Origin: Argyresthia goedartella | Lineage: Eukaryota > Arthropoda > Insecta > Lepidoptera > Argyresthiidae | Length of the DNA stretch: 64,000 nucleotides | NCBI GenBank assembly: GCA_949825045.1 | Contig: OX463808.1 | Coordinates: forward strand, 23,993,674 to 24,057,673 | Direction of reading: 5' to 3' | Part shown: in pieces, positions 1-11,158 of the stretch | How positions within the stretch are numbered: the first letter of the stretch is position 1 | Layout of the letters: each line of letters opens with the position of its first letter | Translations under genes and position numbers: made by a program | Notes under the pieces: generated by a model | Told to the model about the DNA's origin: nothing | Database searches by the model: none | What the model saw: the letters and a program-made list of their open reading frames with translations, nothing else

Positions 1-882
1 AACTCCGACCAAAAGTTAACCGCTGTAATGAGGGCGCGACATATATCCAAGAAGCCCTTTTATACGAAAAACTAGAAAAACCTAAAATATATAAAACACC
101 ACTCATTAAATACTACCTCATCTATAAAAAAAACCCGCTGTCAGTTGTTAACGACTTATCTTAGCAACGGCTGAAGGAATTATAATACTGTTATCATATC
201 ACAAAGTGATCAGATTTTTAAGGATGTGGCTTATGGCTTAGTAATATTTTTGAATAACTCTAGGATTTTTTTATTCGGTTGATAGGCCAAGTAGTATAAA
301 AGTTTACCAATATCCCGGAAGTAATATGTTTGCAATTGTTGACACAGCCTGTTACATGTCGGCTGTACCACAGCAACTTACCCCATTACCATTGAATTGG
401 TAATTGTGGCGTGTCACGGGTCGGATGGCGCGCTTGCAATAATGTTCACGTAAAATAAAACAACTAACAACTCTAACCTCCAAATTATATATAATCGCTG
501 GTGGAATGGTCGATTTCGGTAAAAGGAATCGAATCCACATGCACTTTGATGAACGTAAACAAATATACTATCCAAATAAGAATGTTGATTTTTCTGAAAC
601 CCCCTGAAATACCTTGTTACCTATTATACCTCGTACGAGTATAAATGTTAATAAGATTCACCTTTCTTTCTAAGCCGATCAGCTGAAGTTTAGGCTCATA
701 ATTAGAATCTTATTAGGCACTCATATTGACTTTTAACATAGATAAACTTTCTCGCCTAAGGTTACGTATAAGCGGGTATTAACTAAAACGAGGTGTTCTT
801 ACCCTAAAAGCTTATACCTGCGCTGCCTGAGTAGATTAGTGACAACAAATGTTTGCAAAAGTTTATAAAGACATTTATACAT
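1..882. other. gene-free AT-rich stretch
   Basis: I see no convincing coding region, RNA gene or recognisable repeat here. The short open frames present are isolated and lack splice or family support. Confidence 0.4.
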
Positions 883-1436
883 AACTAGCTGACCCGCTTT
901 CGCTTCACAAGTCTTAACCTACCCCTACCCAACCCCTACCCTACCCAACCCCTACCCTACCCAACCCCTACCCTACCCCAACCGCTACCCAACCCATTCC
1001 CTACCCTACCCTACCCCTACCCTACCCCTACCCTACCCCTACCCTGCCCCTACCCTGCCCCTACCCTGCCCCTACCCTGCCCCTACCCTGCCCCTACCCT
1101 GCCCCTACCCTGCCCCTACCCTGCCCCTACCCTACCCCTACCCTACCCCTACCCTACCCCTACCCTACCCCTACCCTACCCCTACCCTACCCCTACCCTA
1201 CCCCTACCCTACCCCTACCCTACCCCTACCCTACCCCTACCCTACCCCTACCCTACCCCTACACTACCCCTACCCTACCCCTACCCTACCCCTACCCTAC
1301 CCTACCCATACCCTATCCTACCCTACTTTTAAACCTTCCCTGGTCTACAACAAACATTTCAAAACCAAAATCAGCTAAATCGGCCCAGCCGTTCTCGAGT
1401 TTTAGCGAGACTAACGAACAGCGATTCATTTTTACT
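883..1436 (+). repeat. degenerate retroposon tail interrupted by a minisatellite
   Basis: The left edge reads AGCTGACCCGCTTTCGCTTC. The right part reads through AACAAACATTTCAAAACC to CCAGCCGTTCTCGAGTTTTA and AACGAACAGCGATTCATTTT. These are the beginning and end of a widespread lepidopteran RTE-like or non-autonomous retroposon sequence as I remember it. The middle has been replaced or expanded into a cytosine-rich tandem array. The maT transposon at 1438 abuts its right end. Family assignment is from memory; the sequence pieces are directly visible. Confidence 0.5.
918..1326. repeat. 11-bp C-rich minisatellite (CCCTACCCCTA)n
   Basis: About 400 bases of near-uniform tandem repeat with unit CCCTACCCCTA. 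A block of CCCTGCCCCTA variants occupies about 1043-1131. The complementary strand is (TAGGGGTAGGG)n, four or more G-runs per 22 bases, so it can potentially form G-quadruplexes and the + strand i-motifs. It is not the insect telomere repeat (TTAGG)n: the unit length and the G4 run differ. Confidence 0.9.
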
Positions 1437-1437
1437 T

Positions 1438-2749
1438 AGTCAGGTCATAAGTTCTGTCACATGTGCAATATGAAGTAATTTCGACATGTTTATTATTTAT
1501 GTAAACATTATAAACATAAACATAGCAAAATGAACTTAATAAAACATAGATTCTTATGGTAATAAAGTTTATTCAAAATGACCCCCGCGATTTTGAATAC
1601 AGGCCTTTATTCTGCGCGGCCAGTCGTCTATCGCAGCACGAACGAAGTCCATATCAATATCGGCGGCTGCCTTAATCAAGGATGCCTTGAGTGACTCCAA
1701 ATCAGGATGAGGCTTTGAGCAGGCCTTTTCCTCCAAGTGTTGCCATATCTTGTAATCTAACGGACTCAAATCTGGACTGGAGGAGGGCCAGTCTTCGTGC
1801 CGGATGAAGTCGATTTCACGCGCCGCCAGCCAGTCTTGTGTGCTTTTCGCTCTATGAGCTGGCGCAGAATCTTGTTGGAATACCCAGTGCCTGTTATTAA
1901 ACATGGTATGAGAAACAGGTTCCACAAGGTTCTTGAGGACTGTATTTTGATACACAACTGCATTCGTTTTTACGCCTTTCTCACAAAAATGTACCTCAGT
2001 TAAGCCCCAATAAGAGACTCCCAACCAAACCATGAGCGAGGATGGAAAATGACCTCGTTGGATACGCGGAATACAGTTGCTCGCTTCTTTACTGCTGTGT
2101 GCGTACACCTTTTCATTTTGTTTGTTGTAGCTCTCTTCCACGGTGAAAATTTTTTCATCCGAAAAAAGAATTTCCCGATGCTTTTTTCCCGCGTACCGCT
2201 TCAACAAAGCGCGGCATCTCTTCAGTCTCAAGTCCATTAAACGAGCGTCCAAACGATGTCCTGTTTTTCTTCGATATGCCCTAAGCCCTAAGTCTTCATT
2301 TAACACCCTTTTCACCGTGGTCCTGCTTAACCCCATCTGAAGGGCCAACAGTTTCTGCTTACGTATGGGATTTCTTTGAATTCGCGCCTTCACAGCTTTT
2401 ATCACTGCTGGAGTCCTAACAGAGCGAGGGCGACCACTTCTTGACCTGTCATCTACACTAGAGTCTTCATTGTATCGTTTTATGGTACGATAAACGAATC
2501 TTTTTGTTATATTCAAATTTTTCAGTAAGTCGAAAATCTGAATTGGCGCGTAACCGCAACGATGCAACGCAATAACTGCGACACGGTCTTCTTTAAGTGT
2601 CCTCTCCATATTTAAAAATGAGGAAAATTCTAAAAAGTACACATTTTTATTTTCATGAAAAATTCGAAATTCGAATTCAATAAACTTTTTTGTGGCCAGC
2701 GTTCTAAATTCAAAAGTTTTTATTGTGTGACAGTACTTATGACCTGACT
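1438..2749 (-). mobile_element. maT-type mariner/Tc1 superfamily transposon
   Basis: The element is about 1.3 kb. Its inverted ends are near identical: AGTCAGGTCATAAGTTCTGT at the left (1438) and the inverted AGTCAGGTCATAAGTACTGT at the right (ending 2749), one mismatch in the first 24 bases. It encloses a single uninterrupted transposase frame. I do not see a clean TA target duplication on both sides (TTA at the left, TGTGTA at the right), so one flank may have changed. It sits directly against a retroposon tail. Confidence 0.8.
1569..2609 (-). CDS. mariner-family transposase, DD37D (maT) type, apparently intact
   Basis: This is a cut-and-paste transposase of 346 aa. I start it at the Met of MERTLKEDRV (2609); the frame is open upstream to 2870, but that stretch includes the terminal repeat and is unlikely to be translated. 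An N-terminal helix-turn-helix region is followed by the AT-hook-like GRPR linker. The catalytic region has FSDEKIF (first D), QQDSAPAH (second D) and SPDLSPLDYKIW (third D). By my count 37 residues separate the second and third Asp, the spacing of the maT clade. No stop or frameshift is visible, so activity is possible. It is a transposon gene and not a host gene. Confidence 0.85.
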   Translation of the reverse strand: MERTLKEDRVAVIALHRCGYAPIQIFDLLKNLNITKRFVYRTIKRYNEDSSVDDRSRSGRPRSVRTPAVIKAVKARIQRNPIRKQKLLALQMGLSRTTVKRVLNEDLGLRAYRRKTGHRLDARLMDLRLKRCRALLKRYAGKKHREILFSDEKIFTVEESYNKQNEKVYAHSSKEASNCIPRIQRGHFPSSLMVWLGVSYWGLTEVHFCEKGVKTNAVVYQNTVLKNLVEPVSHTMFNNRHWVFQQDSAPAHRAKSTQDWLAAREIDFIRHEDWPSSSPDLSPLDYKIWQHLEEKACSKPHPDLESLKASLIKAAADIDMDFVRAAIDDWPRRIKACIQNRGGHFE

Positions 2750-4345
2750 GTGTATATATATAGATTTCACAGACGCCCAACAAATGTATATATGATCTTA
2801 AGCCGCCCGCCCGCCCTACGTTTTCCCGTGGCTCTGACATGCACGTAACACATTCCCGACAACAACGCAAGGACTTACTGCATCACGTAAAATCGTAGAC
2901 GCACTCACTCGCTTCCGGTGCGTGTGAGCACAAACTTACACAAAGCACGCCACCCCGCTTACGCCCTTCGACAGTGTTTATCAACCTTATTCATAACGCG
3001 ACCCCCTAAGTACTTAAATAATACTTCGCGACACCTAAGGGAGGATCCAGCTCTCAACTCAGGGGAGGTCATACAATCGAGATCTAGTCAGGAAAGGACA
3101 GGACCGAATTCGATGACAAAAATAAATCAAATCAAATAGAAACACTCAAAACATCAAAACGACTCAAGCTGACACTTCCTAAACTCAGACCAAGGATATG
3201 CAGTCGACTAATGTGCAACTACCAAGATCAGCAATCTTTCTTGTCTTCTATACTTGATTGTGATTCGAATTTTCATATGCGATAAATATAATAAGTATAC
3301 GATATATACGAAAATCAGTCACGAGGGGCGCTATTACATGGCTAGCAATTCAAGTAACGAATAACCAAGAAACATAAACATTTACATACAGGCACATACA
3401 TTGCTTCTGGCCCCACACTAGGATACCGTGTCGTGGGAGCCAGAAACAGCTTTGTCACACACATATAAACATCCAAGACCCGAGTTCTTTCTTCCGAAAA
3501 ACTCTATGTTATGAGGGGCGGCGCAAGTCGCCCCTAAAATTACTCATTGCTAGTCTAGATCAACCCCCGTTCCTTGCTTGACGACCCCCTACACTCCCAT
3601 GCCCACGTTTTGTGAAATGTTACAAACATTGAATGCTAACCTATTTTTCAGCCTAGGATCCTGAAGAGGAGAAGAGCGGCCTTTGCCCAGTAGCAGGAAG
3701 ATAGAGGCTAATTAAAAAAAACTTACGCACCAAAAGAGAGCCACTTCTTTCTCGAAACCTGCGACCCACCGGTTGAAACCCAATGCCCTACGTAATACAG
3801 GTTGTAACAAAAATCGTGAATGAAGGTAATACAACCCGGTAATAGGAAGGTGTAGTTACATTTTAATGGTTTGTTAGCGCATTGCCCTGAACAACAGCAA
3901 CTATATTTTCATTTCTCAATATTTATCCAATCCTTATAGGTAACATAAAAAATATGTCCTAATCGGTTGCACAACGGAAGTTGTTCAGAATACCAATACC
4001 GCCATAAAATCATACTCCTATTGAACCCTGTCCAGCAAAGAGTGGCAAAACTACAGGATTTCACGGTTTAACCACCTGATCGATTCGCGCCTCAGTGAAA
4101 CGTGGCAATCGACTAGCTTCCTCTTTGTCGGTCGCTATAATAATAATAAGGGAGGAAGACGAGTGTTAGATAACTGTAGAGGATTTTGTAACAAGGGAGG
4201 CAGGGCGCAGATGACCTGCTAAGGCTTTATGTTACGCGTTGTTTTGATGCCTTTTGGATTCCTGTGGACGCTTTCAAATTTCTTCATGTTATTAATCTTA
4301 AGGTTACAAACAAACATCAAGTAGAATTTACAGAGACTATATATA
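2750..4345. other. gene-free flank with one SINE copy
   Basis: Apart from the reverse-orientation SINE at 3372-3482, I see nothing supported here. There are no splice-bounded coding blocks and no RNA gene. Confidence 0.4.
3372..3482 (-). repeat. SINE family A copy (3' part)
   Basis: It contains the reverse complement of the family block CTTGGATGTTTATATGTGTG ... TGGCTCCCACGACACGGTAT ... TAGTGTGGGGCCAGAAGCAA. The same block recurs at 6325-6442 (-), 17708-17912 (+), 20392-20475 (+) and 53137-53320 (+). Confidence 0.7.
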
Positions 4346-4348
4346 AAG

Positions 4349-4640
4349 GAGCTCCGTGGTCTAATAGATTTCACGCTTGCTCCTCACACAGGAGATGCAG
4401 GTTCGATTCCTGACCATGTACCAATGAGATAATTCATTTATCTTAAGTACATTATTAGGACTTTCTAACGGTGATGGAAAACATCGTGCGGAAACCTTCA
4501 TTACTCCATAGCTGCGGCGATGGGCTAGCCCCCTGTCACGCAAAATGCAGTATTGAATGACTGGCTCAAAGTGGGCACAATTGTGCCTCTGCCACCCCGT
4601 ATAGGAACAGGCGTGACGCTATGTCATGTTTTGATATATA
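4349..4640 (+). mobile_element. tRNA-derived SINE (family B)
   Basis: The tRNA-like head has an A-box-like TGGTCTAATAGATTT and a B-box GGTTCGATTCC, followed by a non-tRNA body with GGTGATGGAAAACATCGTGC, typical of lepidopteran SINEs. The body ends near CCTCTGCCACCCCGTATAGG. A reverse-orientation fragment of the same body is at 26478-26531. It is not a functional tRNA, since no cloverleaf stems close. Confidence 0.7.
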
Positions 4641-4659
4641 TTGATATGAGGCATAAAAT

Positions 4660-6324
4660 TAAGACCACGTGTATGTTGTTATAGTCCCTTTCAGCCTACA
4701 TACCCCTAACTCTACAATTATTCACAACACTACCCTTTACAGTTACAAAATGCCATACTGCCTATTCATCACCATTCATCGCCCTAACCTTTAATTCCCC
4801 TCTAAGTGCGTATATAGCGGCATCAAAATGACTCATTACATTTGGAGAATGGTGCGGATTTCCACTGAGCGAGTGCTCTGATTCACTCGGCTCGGCCCCA
4901 GGCCACAGTCGGCTTTCTACAACAAAAATAGGACATTACACCCCCCCCCCCTCCCCCTCCAACACAGTTAGCCGGATGTGGGGGGTGGCGGCAGCTTCGA
5001 TAGTTTAGATTCATGCGAAAAGTATCACGTTCTGTTTCAGAGTATTTGTTTCAGGGTATAAGAACGCCGAAATGGATATGTTAGGTTTGTTTAAATGCTA
5101 AATTTATATTGAGTAGCATCTACCTATTGTGTTTTAACCTCATGTGTTTGACAGTTGTAAAGTTTGGAAAAAAAATAAGCCTGTACAAATTTGCTGAAAA
5201 GTGCAGTTATATCAATGATCACAGGATCATTTAATACCGATACACCTTTAGCAAAAACCGCTTTGCATAGTGGCAAGTTTTGTGTTGGATGGTTTGGCAG
5301 AAGAACTGTCAACCAGCTAAGCCGTTCCCATCTCATCCCATTCTAAATATTACATCCCTAAGCGTCCGCAGCGTCTTCGTACGAAACGCACTTCTGGAAA
5401 TCCTCTCGAACTTGGTCCCCAGTTTGCCCCCCGCGTGTCCGGCACATGCCCCCCTCCGCCACCCCAGGGTACCGCGTGTGAAGTGAAGTGCGTACTGAGG
5501 AGGCTACGGGTCGATGCGGATTGTCTCTACGCTTTTGCAGTACGCTCGCAGGTTGATCGAAATGAAATAAATTGTAAGTGCGGGATTTTACTACTATGCG
5601 TTACAAAACGAAGAATAATGCAATAAACAAAACGTACCTGTGGAAAACGAATCTACTGAAAACTGATACCGTTATTGAAGAAACTTGTGTGGATGTATTT
5701 TTGAGTGTAAAAAAATGAAATAACCTTAATCAGTTATCTACTGAATAGTCAGACATAAACCGAACATTTTTACGACCAACTTCAAATTAAACAAAATGCA
5801 ATCTTGATATTCAATTAAGTGTTAATTAACACCCAAAAATCAGCCGCATATCTTTTTGATCTTTGAAAAATCGTATTTGAACATATGATCCCACAATATT
5901 GCATGTATTGGAATTACAAGGGATAACTGCAATCTTTACAATGCATTTTGTTGTTATTGCTTTCAAAAGTACGATCTGCATTCTTTGCAGGAACCTACTT
6001 ATCTACTACGCCATGTCAAAAAAATAGCTATCTGAAAATATCCTGTCCGCACTCAATGTCAATAAAGCGAATTTTCATAAGTCACGCCGCGGCACGTCAC
6101 ACTAATGAAGAGGCCGCAGGAAGACATTTGTCACCCCGGGGTGACGAACGACCCCCCGGTATGACGCGGGGGTCCAACAGGGGGACCCCCTGACCCCCCC
6201 TGGGTACTTACTTCGCGTAGATTTATTCGGTCAAATATAGGGATCGTGTCCGCAGGGCTGTTTGTTTTCTGTTGGTGTTATTTTTTAATTTTATTTCTAC
6301 GGTTTTGGTATCGTTAGTAAGTTG
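4660..6324. other. gene-free stretch
   Basis: No coding block is supported. There is a poly-C tract near 4938-4960 and a C/G-rich palindrome cluster at 6130-6205 (separate entry). Confidence 0.35.
6130..6205. repeat. GC palindrome cluster
   Basis: GTCACCCCGGGGTGAC at 6130-6145 is a perfect 16-bp palindrome. It is followed by alternating runs of C and G (ACCCCCCGG, GCGGGGGTCC, AGGGGGACCCCC, TGACCCCCCC) that can pair with one another. The surroundings are AT-rich, so it stands out. Function unknown. Confidence 0.8.
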
Positions 6325-6442
6325 GCTATAAAGGTAAACATTTATATAAACACACTGCTTATGGCCCCACACTAGGATAACCTGTGTCGTGGAAAACGGA
6401 AACAGTGACGTCCCACACATATATACATCAAAGACCTGAAAG
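6325..6442 (-). repeat. SINE family A copy (3' part)
   Basis: It shares GGCCCCACACTAGGATAACC and the downstream ACACATATATACATCAAAGA block with the copy at 3372-3482, in the same orientation and diverged. Confidence 0.7.
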
Positions 6443-6682
6443 TTTATGTTTCCTTCCCTGCCGGTATTCGAATTCGGTCGTATATTGTAGATCAACTAAG
6501 TATGAGGAATGTTAATATACACCCACATTTTTGTGAAGTGCACTAATCGTTTAATTTAATATGTAATTTACTGTCAAGCTATATTTTCTGTGTTTTGCAA
6601 CTTCCCAAGTTTGTTTTACCCACACGATGACGGGCGGAACGACACGGAGAAGAGTACTCATGCGTTGGGGGTTAGAGATTGT

Positions 6683-6701
6683 TTGTGTGTGTGTGTGTGC
6701 G
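6683..6701. repeat. (TG)n microsatellite
   Basis: A simple dinucleotide run ending in GCGTG. A second (TG)n run lies at 7811-7832. Confidence 0.8.
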
Positions 6702-6767
6702 TGTAAGTATGGCCGATACAATTTTCCTGTAAACTACTAGACCACTTTCCGGACCGAACCGGCTATT

Positions 6768-6853
6768 GGCGACCTCTGTGGTGTCGCGGGCGAGGCTGCA
6801 TGTGCCTCCCGAGCGAGAGGCCCCGGGTTCGGATCCCGGATGGGGCCAGAACT
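6768..6853 (+). repeat. SINE family A head (tRNA-like part)
   Basis: ACCTCTGTGGTGTCGCGGGC is followed by the B-box-like GGGTTCGGATCCCGG and then GGGGCCAGAA. The same head opening, ACCTCTGTGGCG, begins the copies at 17708 and 53137. No tRNA cloverleaf is complete, so I call it a SINE head. Confidence 0.6.
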
Positions 6854-7684
6854 TTATGTGAATGTTTTAATTTCAGAGCAGGTACCCTCTATACCCATAT
6901 TCACATAAAAACGAAGTAAACTGACAACATCAAATGTCAATTCTTGAAAGAATGTTGCCATGTACAGTTTGGTAGTGATGTTCTCATTCATTCTAAATAG
7001 AATGAAAAGCTGTATATTTTGAATAGAGTGATTCTTTACAATCAGAATTTGTGATGAATTTTTGTCACAATTTACTGTGACATTAGATAGCACCACGCTT
7101 TAATTCCATTTGAGGTAGCAGAAGCAAATTGTGTCCACTTTTTGTGAGTAATAGTAATAATGGGTAAGAAAACTTATGCACTGACTAATGCTATTCTCCC
7201 CCTCGTTAAACGTCCCATTGTTCTCTTTTGTTAGTTTGCTAAGCCGGTGTCCTTACGTGACTTAACTGATTACGACACACACAACCTAATAATAATAATT
7301 ATTAAGTTGTGTGCGCAAGCAAGACAAACGCACTTACTCTGTCGTAGTATCTTCCGTCTCGCTTGCGTCCTGTTGATGTGTCTGCGTCGTCGTCGTATTT
7401 TGACGTATATTTGTGCTTCTTTCAAATTCAAAATACTTTTATTCACTAGAGAATAAAAGAGCGTTTTATTCACCGTTATCGATGAATAAAATGCCCATTT
7501 TCGAGTGGCAATGGTATAAAAACATTTTGCTTTTCATTTTATTGATAGTATAGCTTGTTCAAACTAAATGCAGTCAATAAGATATAATTGAGACAATAGA
7601 ATTAACTAAATCATTCTTAACCGCATCACTATTTTTTTTCTACCAAAAAGCGGTAACACTGGAACTGTCATTTTACTTCGTTGT

Positions 7685-8040
7685 TATGTGAATATGGGTA
7701 TAGATATGTTTTACGGTTGTAGACAACCAGGGGGCGCTGCAGCAGCGAAGAAGCAGAAAGTATTTAGCCATTTTCGATGCGGTTTGTGGCGTTATATAGA
7801 CGGATCCACGTGTGTATGTGTGTGTGTGTGTCTGTTACCATTTTCCTGGAAAACTACTGGACTGGATTTCGATGCGGTTTGTTGCATTAAAATGGCAATA
7901 ATTTCAGAGCAGATTCTTATATATCTTTGTCGGTTGTAGACCACCAGCAGTCGCTGCAGCAGCCATAGTGGTTGCGCGTGAGGATTTCCAGAAACTATTT
8001 GACCATTTTAGATGCGATTTGCGTTGTGTAGATCTCATCT
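7685..8040 (+). repeat. dispersed repeat with internal direct repeats
   Basis: The module 'TTTCGATGCGGTTTGT' or a variant occurs three times (about 7776, 7869 and 8010). Around it recur GTTGTAGACAACCAG/GTTGTAGACCACCAG and the phrase CCTGGAAAACTACTGGAC. This is non-coding, interspersed-repeat material. An 18-bp block at its left end (7685-7702) is the exact inverse of 6890-6907. Confidence 0.6.
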
Positions 8041-9640
8041 CGTAGCATATGTCGGCGAGTGTTTTTACAATATATGTACCTTTTTTTTACTTGTAAAGTT
8101 TCATAATAAAGAACGAAAAAACAAACAACATATTTATTCAAGTTTAGTAAAAAACTATATAAAACATCGATTGAGGACGCATAATGTCAACGATGGACAA
8201 AAACATGGTCAAGGAGATTAACGGTACCACTTTGTTAAGCCTTGGCGTGATTTGTTTTGATTTGACGTGAGTCCAGCAGAAACCCAATCGATTTGATTAC
8301 ATGTCCCGTCTAGTCCATCGCCCGGCCATTCCTAATTAACCCAGTCATTACAAAATTCATTAGCCACATACAATTCACCCTCCACAAATCAAAACAGACT
8401 CCCCCACAGCCACCACCGGCATACAACATACCTAGCACAACTGACCACGTAATGCGCAGCGCACACAGCGCAAGCTATAACCTCGATTACATCCACAACT
8501 ATCATTACGGGCGCACTATTGATTCCTAATCCGCGGCACTTCCGGATCCGCGTTACGTAACCCCGCCCCGCGCGCCCGCGCCTCACCCCCGCACACTTCC
8601 CGGAAGATTTACGGGTGAGCGCGCCCGCTTTGAAGAATGATTGGCCGGTGAAGAGCGATTGTATTGCCTGATCTGTTTTGTTACGTTGGTTTGTCCTTTT
8701 TTTCGATGCGGATTTTTCAGGGTCTCTTTCATTTCTTTTTGGGTATTTTATTTTAACACTTCTTTCCTATACCAAATAGAATAAATCGGGAAAATTACTT
8801 TTTACGAATCAAAAAACCTAAATATCACCTCACAGAAGATATCATACAGAAAATCCCAGCGTGTGTAAGAACATTTATGAACGATACGATAGCACGTGGA
8901 TATTATTCGAGCTCATCGCCATTGCCGTAAAATTCAAGGACACTTTGATATTCCCGGTATTTATTAGCTTACATGCATGATAGGCCTTATCAGTTGCGGG
9001 TGGGTATGCGAAAATAAATAGGCTATTACATACAATCCGAACTTTTATATATTTTAAGTCCCCACTTTTGACAACGTGTGTTTCTGCATGAATCTGAAAT
9101 GCGTTACCTGAAATATTTCATTTTACTCTTGGAAAAATACATGGGGCCGACGATGCAAGCAATGTGTTAGTTAACACCGCGGTAGTAAGAGGTAGGGCAG
9201 AGAGAAACAAACGTGACAAAACAAACAAACAAACAAACGATTGTAGAAAATAAGGTGTATTCTTATGTGATCCTCCGCTCATTGATAATTTATTGGCACT
9301 CAAATTCAGGATGACCGACTGTCCGTCCCTAACCAGCATCTTCCAGAAAATATTAGGTAGGTATGTGCTAATGTTGACTATATTTTATTTCTGCTTTCTA
9401 CGAGTATAAAACCATGTAAACTAGTAATGCAACTTCTACAACTAGTCCTACTAGTAGATATATCTAACGTCATCCTACACTACACTCAACATAAAAATCG
9501 GAAAAGTTTTAAAGCTATAAAGTGTCGAAGCGCAAACGAGCACTACACTTTCATTGGCTAGCGATTTGTCGAACAATAACTTGGAAGGCTTCTATTGAGC
9601 AGTCATCAAGTCGTGAAGAGCGTTTTATAAATCTGCAAGC
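8041..9640. other. gene-free stretch upstream of the abrupt CpG-rich block
   Basis: No supported gene. A short GC-rich block at 8530-8635 (CCCGCCCCGCGCGCCCGCGC) could be regulatory, but nothing in it is diagnostic. Confidence 0.35.
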
Positions 9641-10140
9641 GTGCACCGCCGCCGCCGCCGCCGCCGCCGCCGTTGGGCGGGGGTGGTGGGCGTGCAGCAC
9701 GCCCCCCCTGGCCCCCCGCCTCCCCCGCGGACCCCGCTCTGTTTATTCTCGTTCCATCGCCACCGCCAGCCAGCGGGCGCGCGACAGTCGCACGCGTCAA
9801 GCGCGCACGGAGAGACGTATTACGCGTCAGGTGAACAAACAAAACGCGCGCCGGACACGGTTAGAGCGGGCGGTGCATTTGTTGCCGGACATTTGTTGGA
9901 ACAATAAATATTTTTCTGAAATAATTAGGGCGTAAATAAATTGTGGTTTCGTTTCAAGCGGGTGGGTGGTCGAGTGAAGGTGTCGCGGAAAATGCATTTC
10001 CCTCCGGGTGCATGGCGCAGGCGGGGGTGCGCGGGGGGCGGGGGGTGCATGCGATGATGGACATCGTATTGATTTCTATCTGCCCGCTGCTTCGCATCGC
10101 GGAGGTGCACGCCGCCATCGATCGCTGCACCGACCCTCAA
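9641..10140 (+). promoter_or_regulatory. GC-rich block with (GCC)n, possible abrupt upstream promoter or 5' exon
   Basis: The stretch is strongly GC-rich compared with its AT-rich surroundings. It begins with an uninterrupted (CCG)n run at about 9647-9673. It lies about 1 kb upstream of the first coding exon of abrupt. Long frames run through it on both strands, as expected of GC-rich DNA with few stops, and none looks like a protein. A promoter or untranslated first exon is inference from position and composition. Confidence 0.3.
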
Positions 10141-10984
10141 TAGACACCCTGTAGTTGGAATGCTCCGTTTATTACTATTTACACTTGTAATTACGCCGGA
10201 GAATTATTCTTGTGCAATTTGGCAATGAAGTGGTTTTGTGTTACATTGCTTCGGTGATTGATATTTAATTGCATTTTGAATTTGCATCACGTGGACTTTG
10301 TAAGTACATTTAGGTTTTTTGGTGCGTAGATTATGTTTAGAAAATTAATGTCAATTACTCAACAATTTAATGAAAATATACCTACTTTTCGTTATTTGCT
10401 TGTTATTTTTTAAATACCAATTTGCTTGATATCAATCGACTATGATTTATCTTATCAGTCAAATCAAATAGTCCTGTAGAATAACAAATCCCTACATAGA
10501 TAGTTTGAAGCTAAAAAAACTACTTACATACCTTCTGATTTTTCCGAAGACCTTGGTTATATATAAGGTCTAGGTTGTTAACATTTGTGGAAAAATATCA
10601 ACTTTAGGAATGAATGTGTAGATACAAAACGGCTTGACAATATAAGAATTATAAATTTCCAGCAATGGTATTTTAAAGACTCAATTTTGTGTAAAAAATA
10701 AAATTTTCAAATTGCAAACCATCCAGCAACGCATCCATCACTCGACCACCGAATATTTTTAACGGTTTCATCTACGAACGAAAAATAAGAAAAACAAGAT
10801 CTGATGTCACCGCCCAGTCTAACCGTGTTACAATAGAAATACTATTACCATACGATTTTAAAAAACGTGTCAAACTAACAACACGATACTCTTTCAGGTC
10901 ACCCTAAAACACCAATCAGAATAACAAAACGCAATAATCTCAAACAAACCAATCAAGCAGTAAAAATAGAATTAAAGTTTAAAA

Positions 10985-11158
10985 AATATTCAGTGTGACA
11001 AAAGGAGGGTGGTGTTGGGAAGGAGGAAATATTTTTGAAAGAAGAGTAAATTAAGGAGCGGTAAAGTGGCGGAGGTGGCGCGTTTGGAATGCGCGGGAGT
11101 GGGTCCGTTTAGCAGTGCCCGCCCAGACCTCGCCGTGCCGCCCTCCGAACATCCGGCC
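10985..11158 (+). promoter_or_regulatory. probable 5' UTR / proximal promoter of abrupt
   Basis: The ATG at 11159 is preceded by GC-rich leader sequence and ATCCGGCC, an acceptable start context. An arthropod initiator-like ATTCAGTGTG lies at 10988-10997. No TATA box is evident. The transcription start is inferred. Confidence 0.35.

Noticed and set aside
918..1326. Telomeric repeat or CRISPR-like array
   Set aside because: The unit is 11 bp without spacers and differs from the insect telomere repeat TTAGG; it is a minisatellite within a retroposon.
2610..2870. N-terminal extension of the mariner transposase frame up to 2870
   Set aside because: It would run through the terminal inverted repeat and into flanking DNA; the Met at 2609 gives the usual family length.
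4349..4430. tRNA gene suggested by A- and B-box sequences (also at 6825, 17765, 53170, 62390)
   Set aside because: No acceptor stem or complete cloverleaf closes at these sites, and each is followed by a shared non-tRNA body. They are SINE heads.
9522..9935. Alanine-rich 137-aa frame upstream of abrupt
   Set aside because: The frame is created by a (GCC)n microsatellite in GC-rich DNA, and the overlapping frames on both strands are equally open. No family features.
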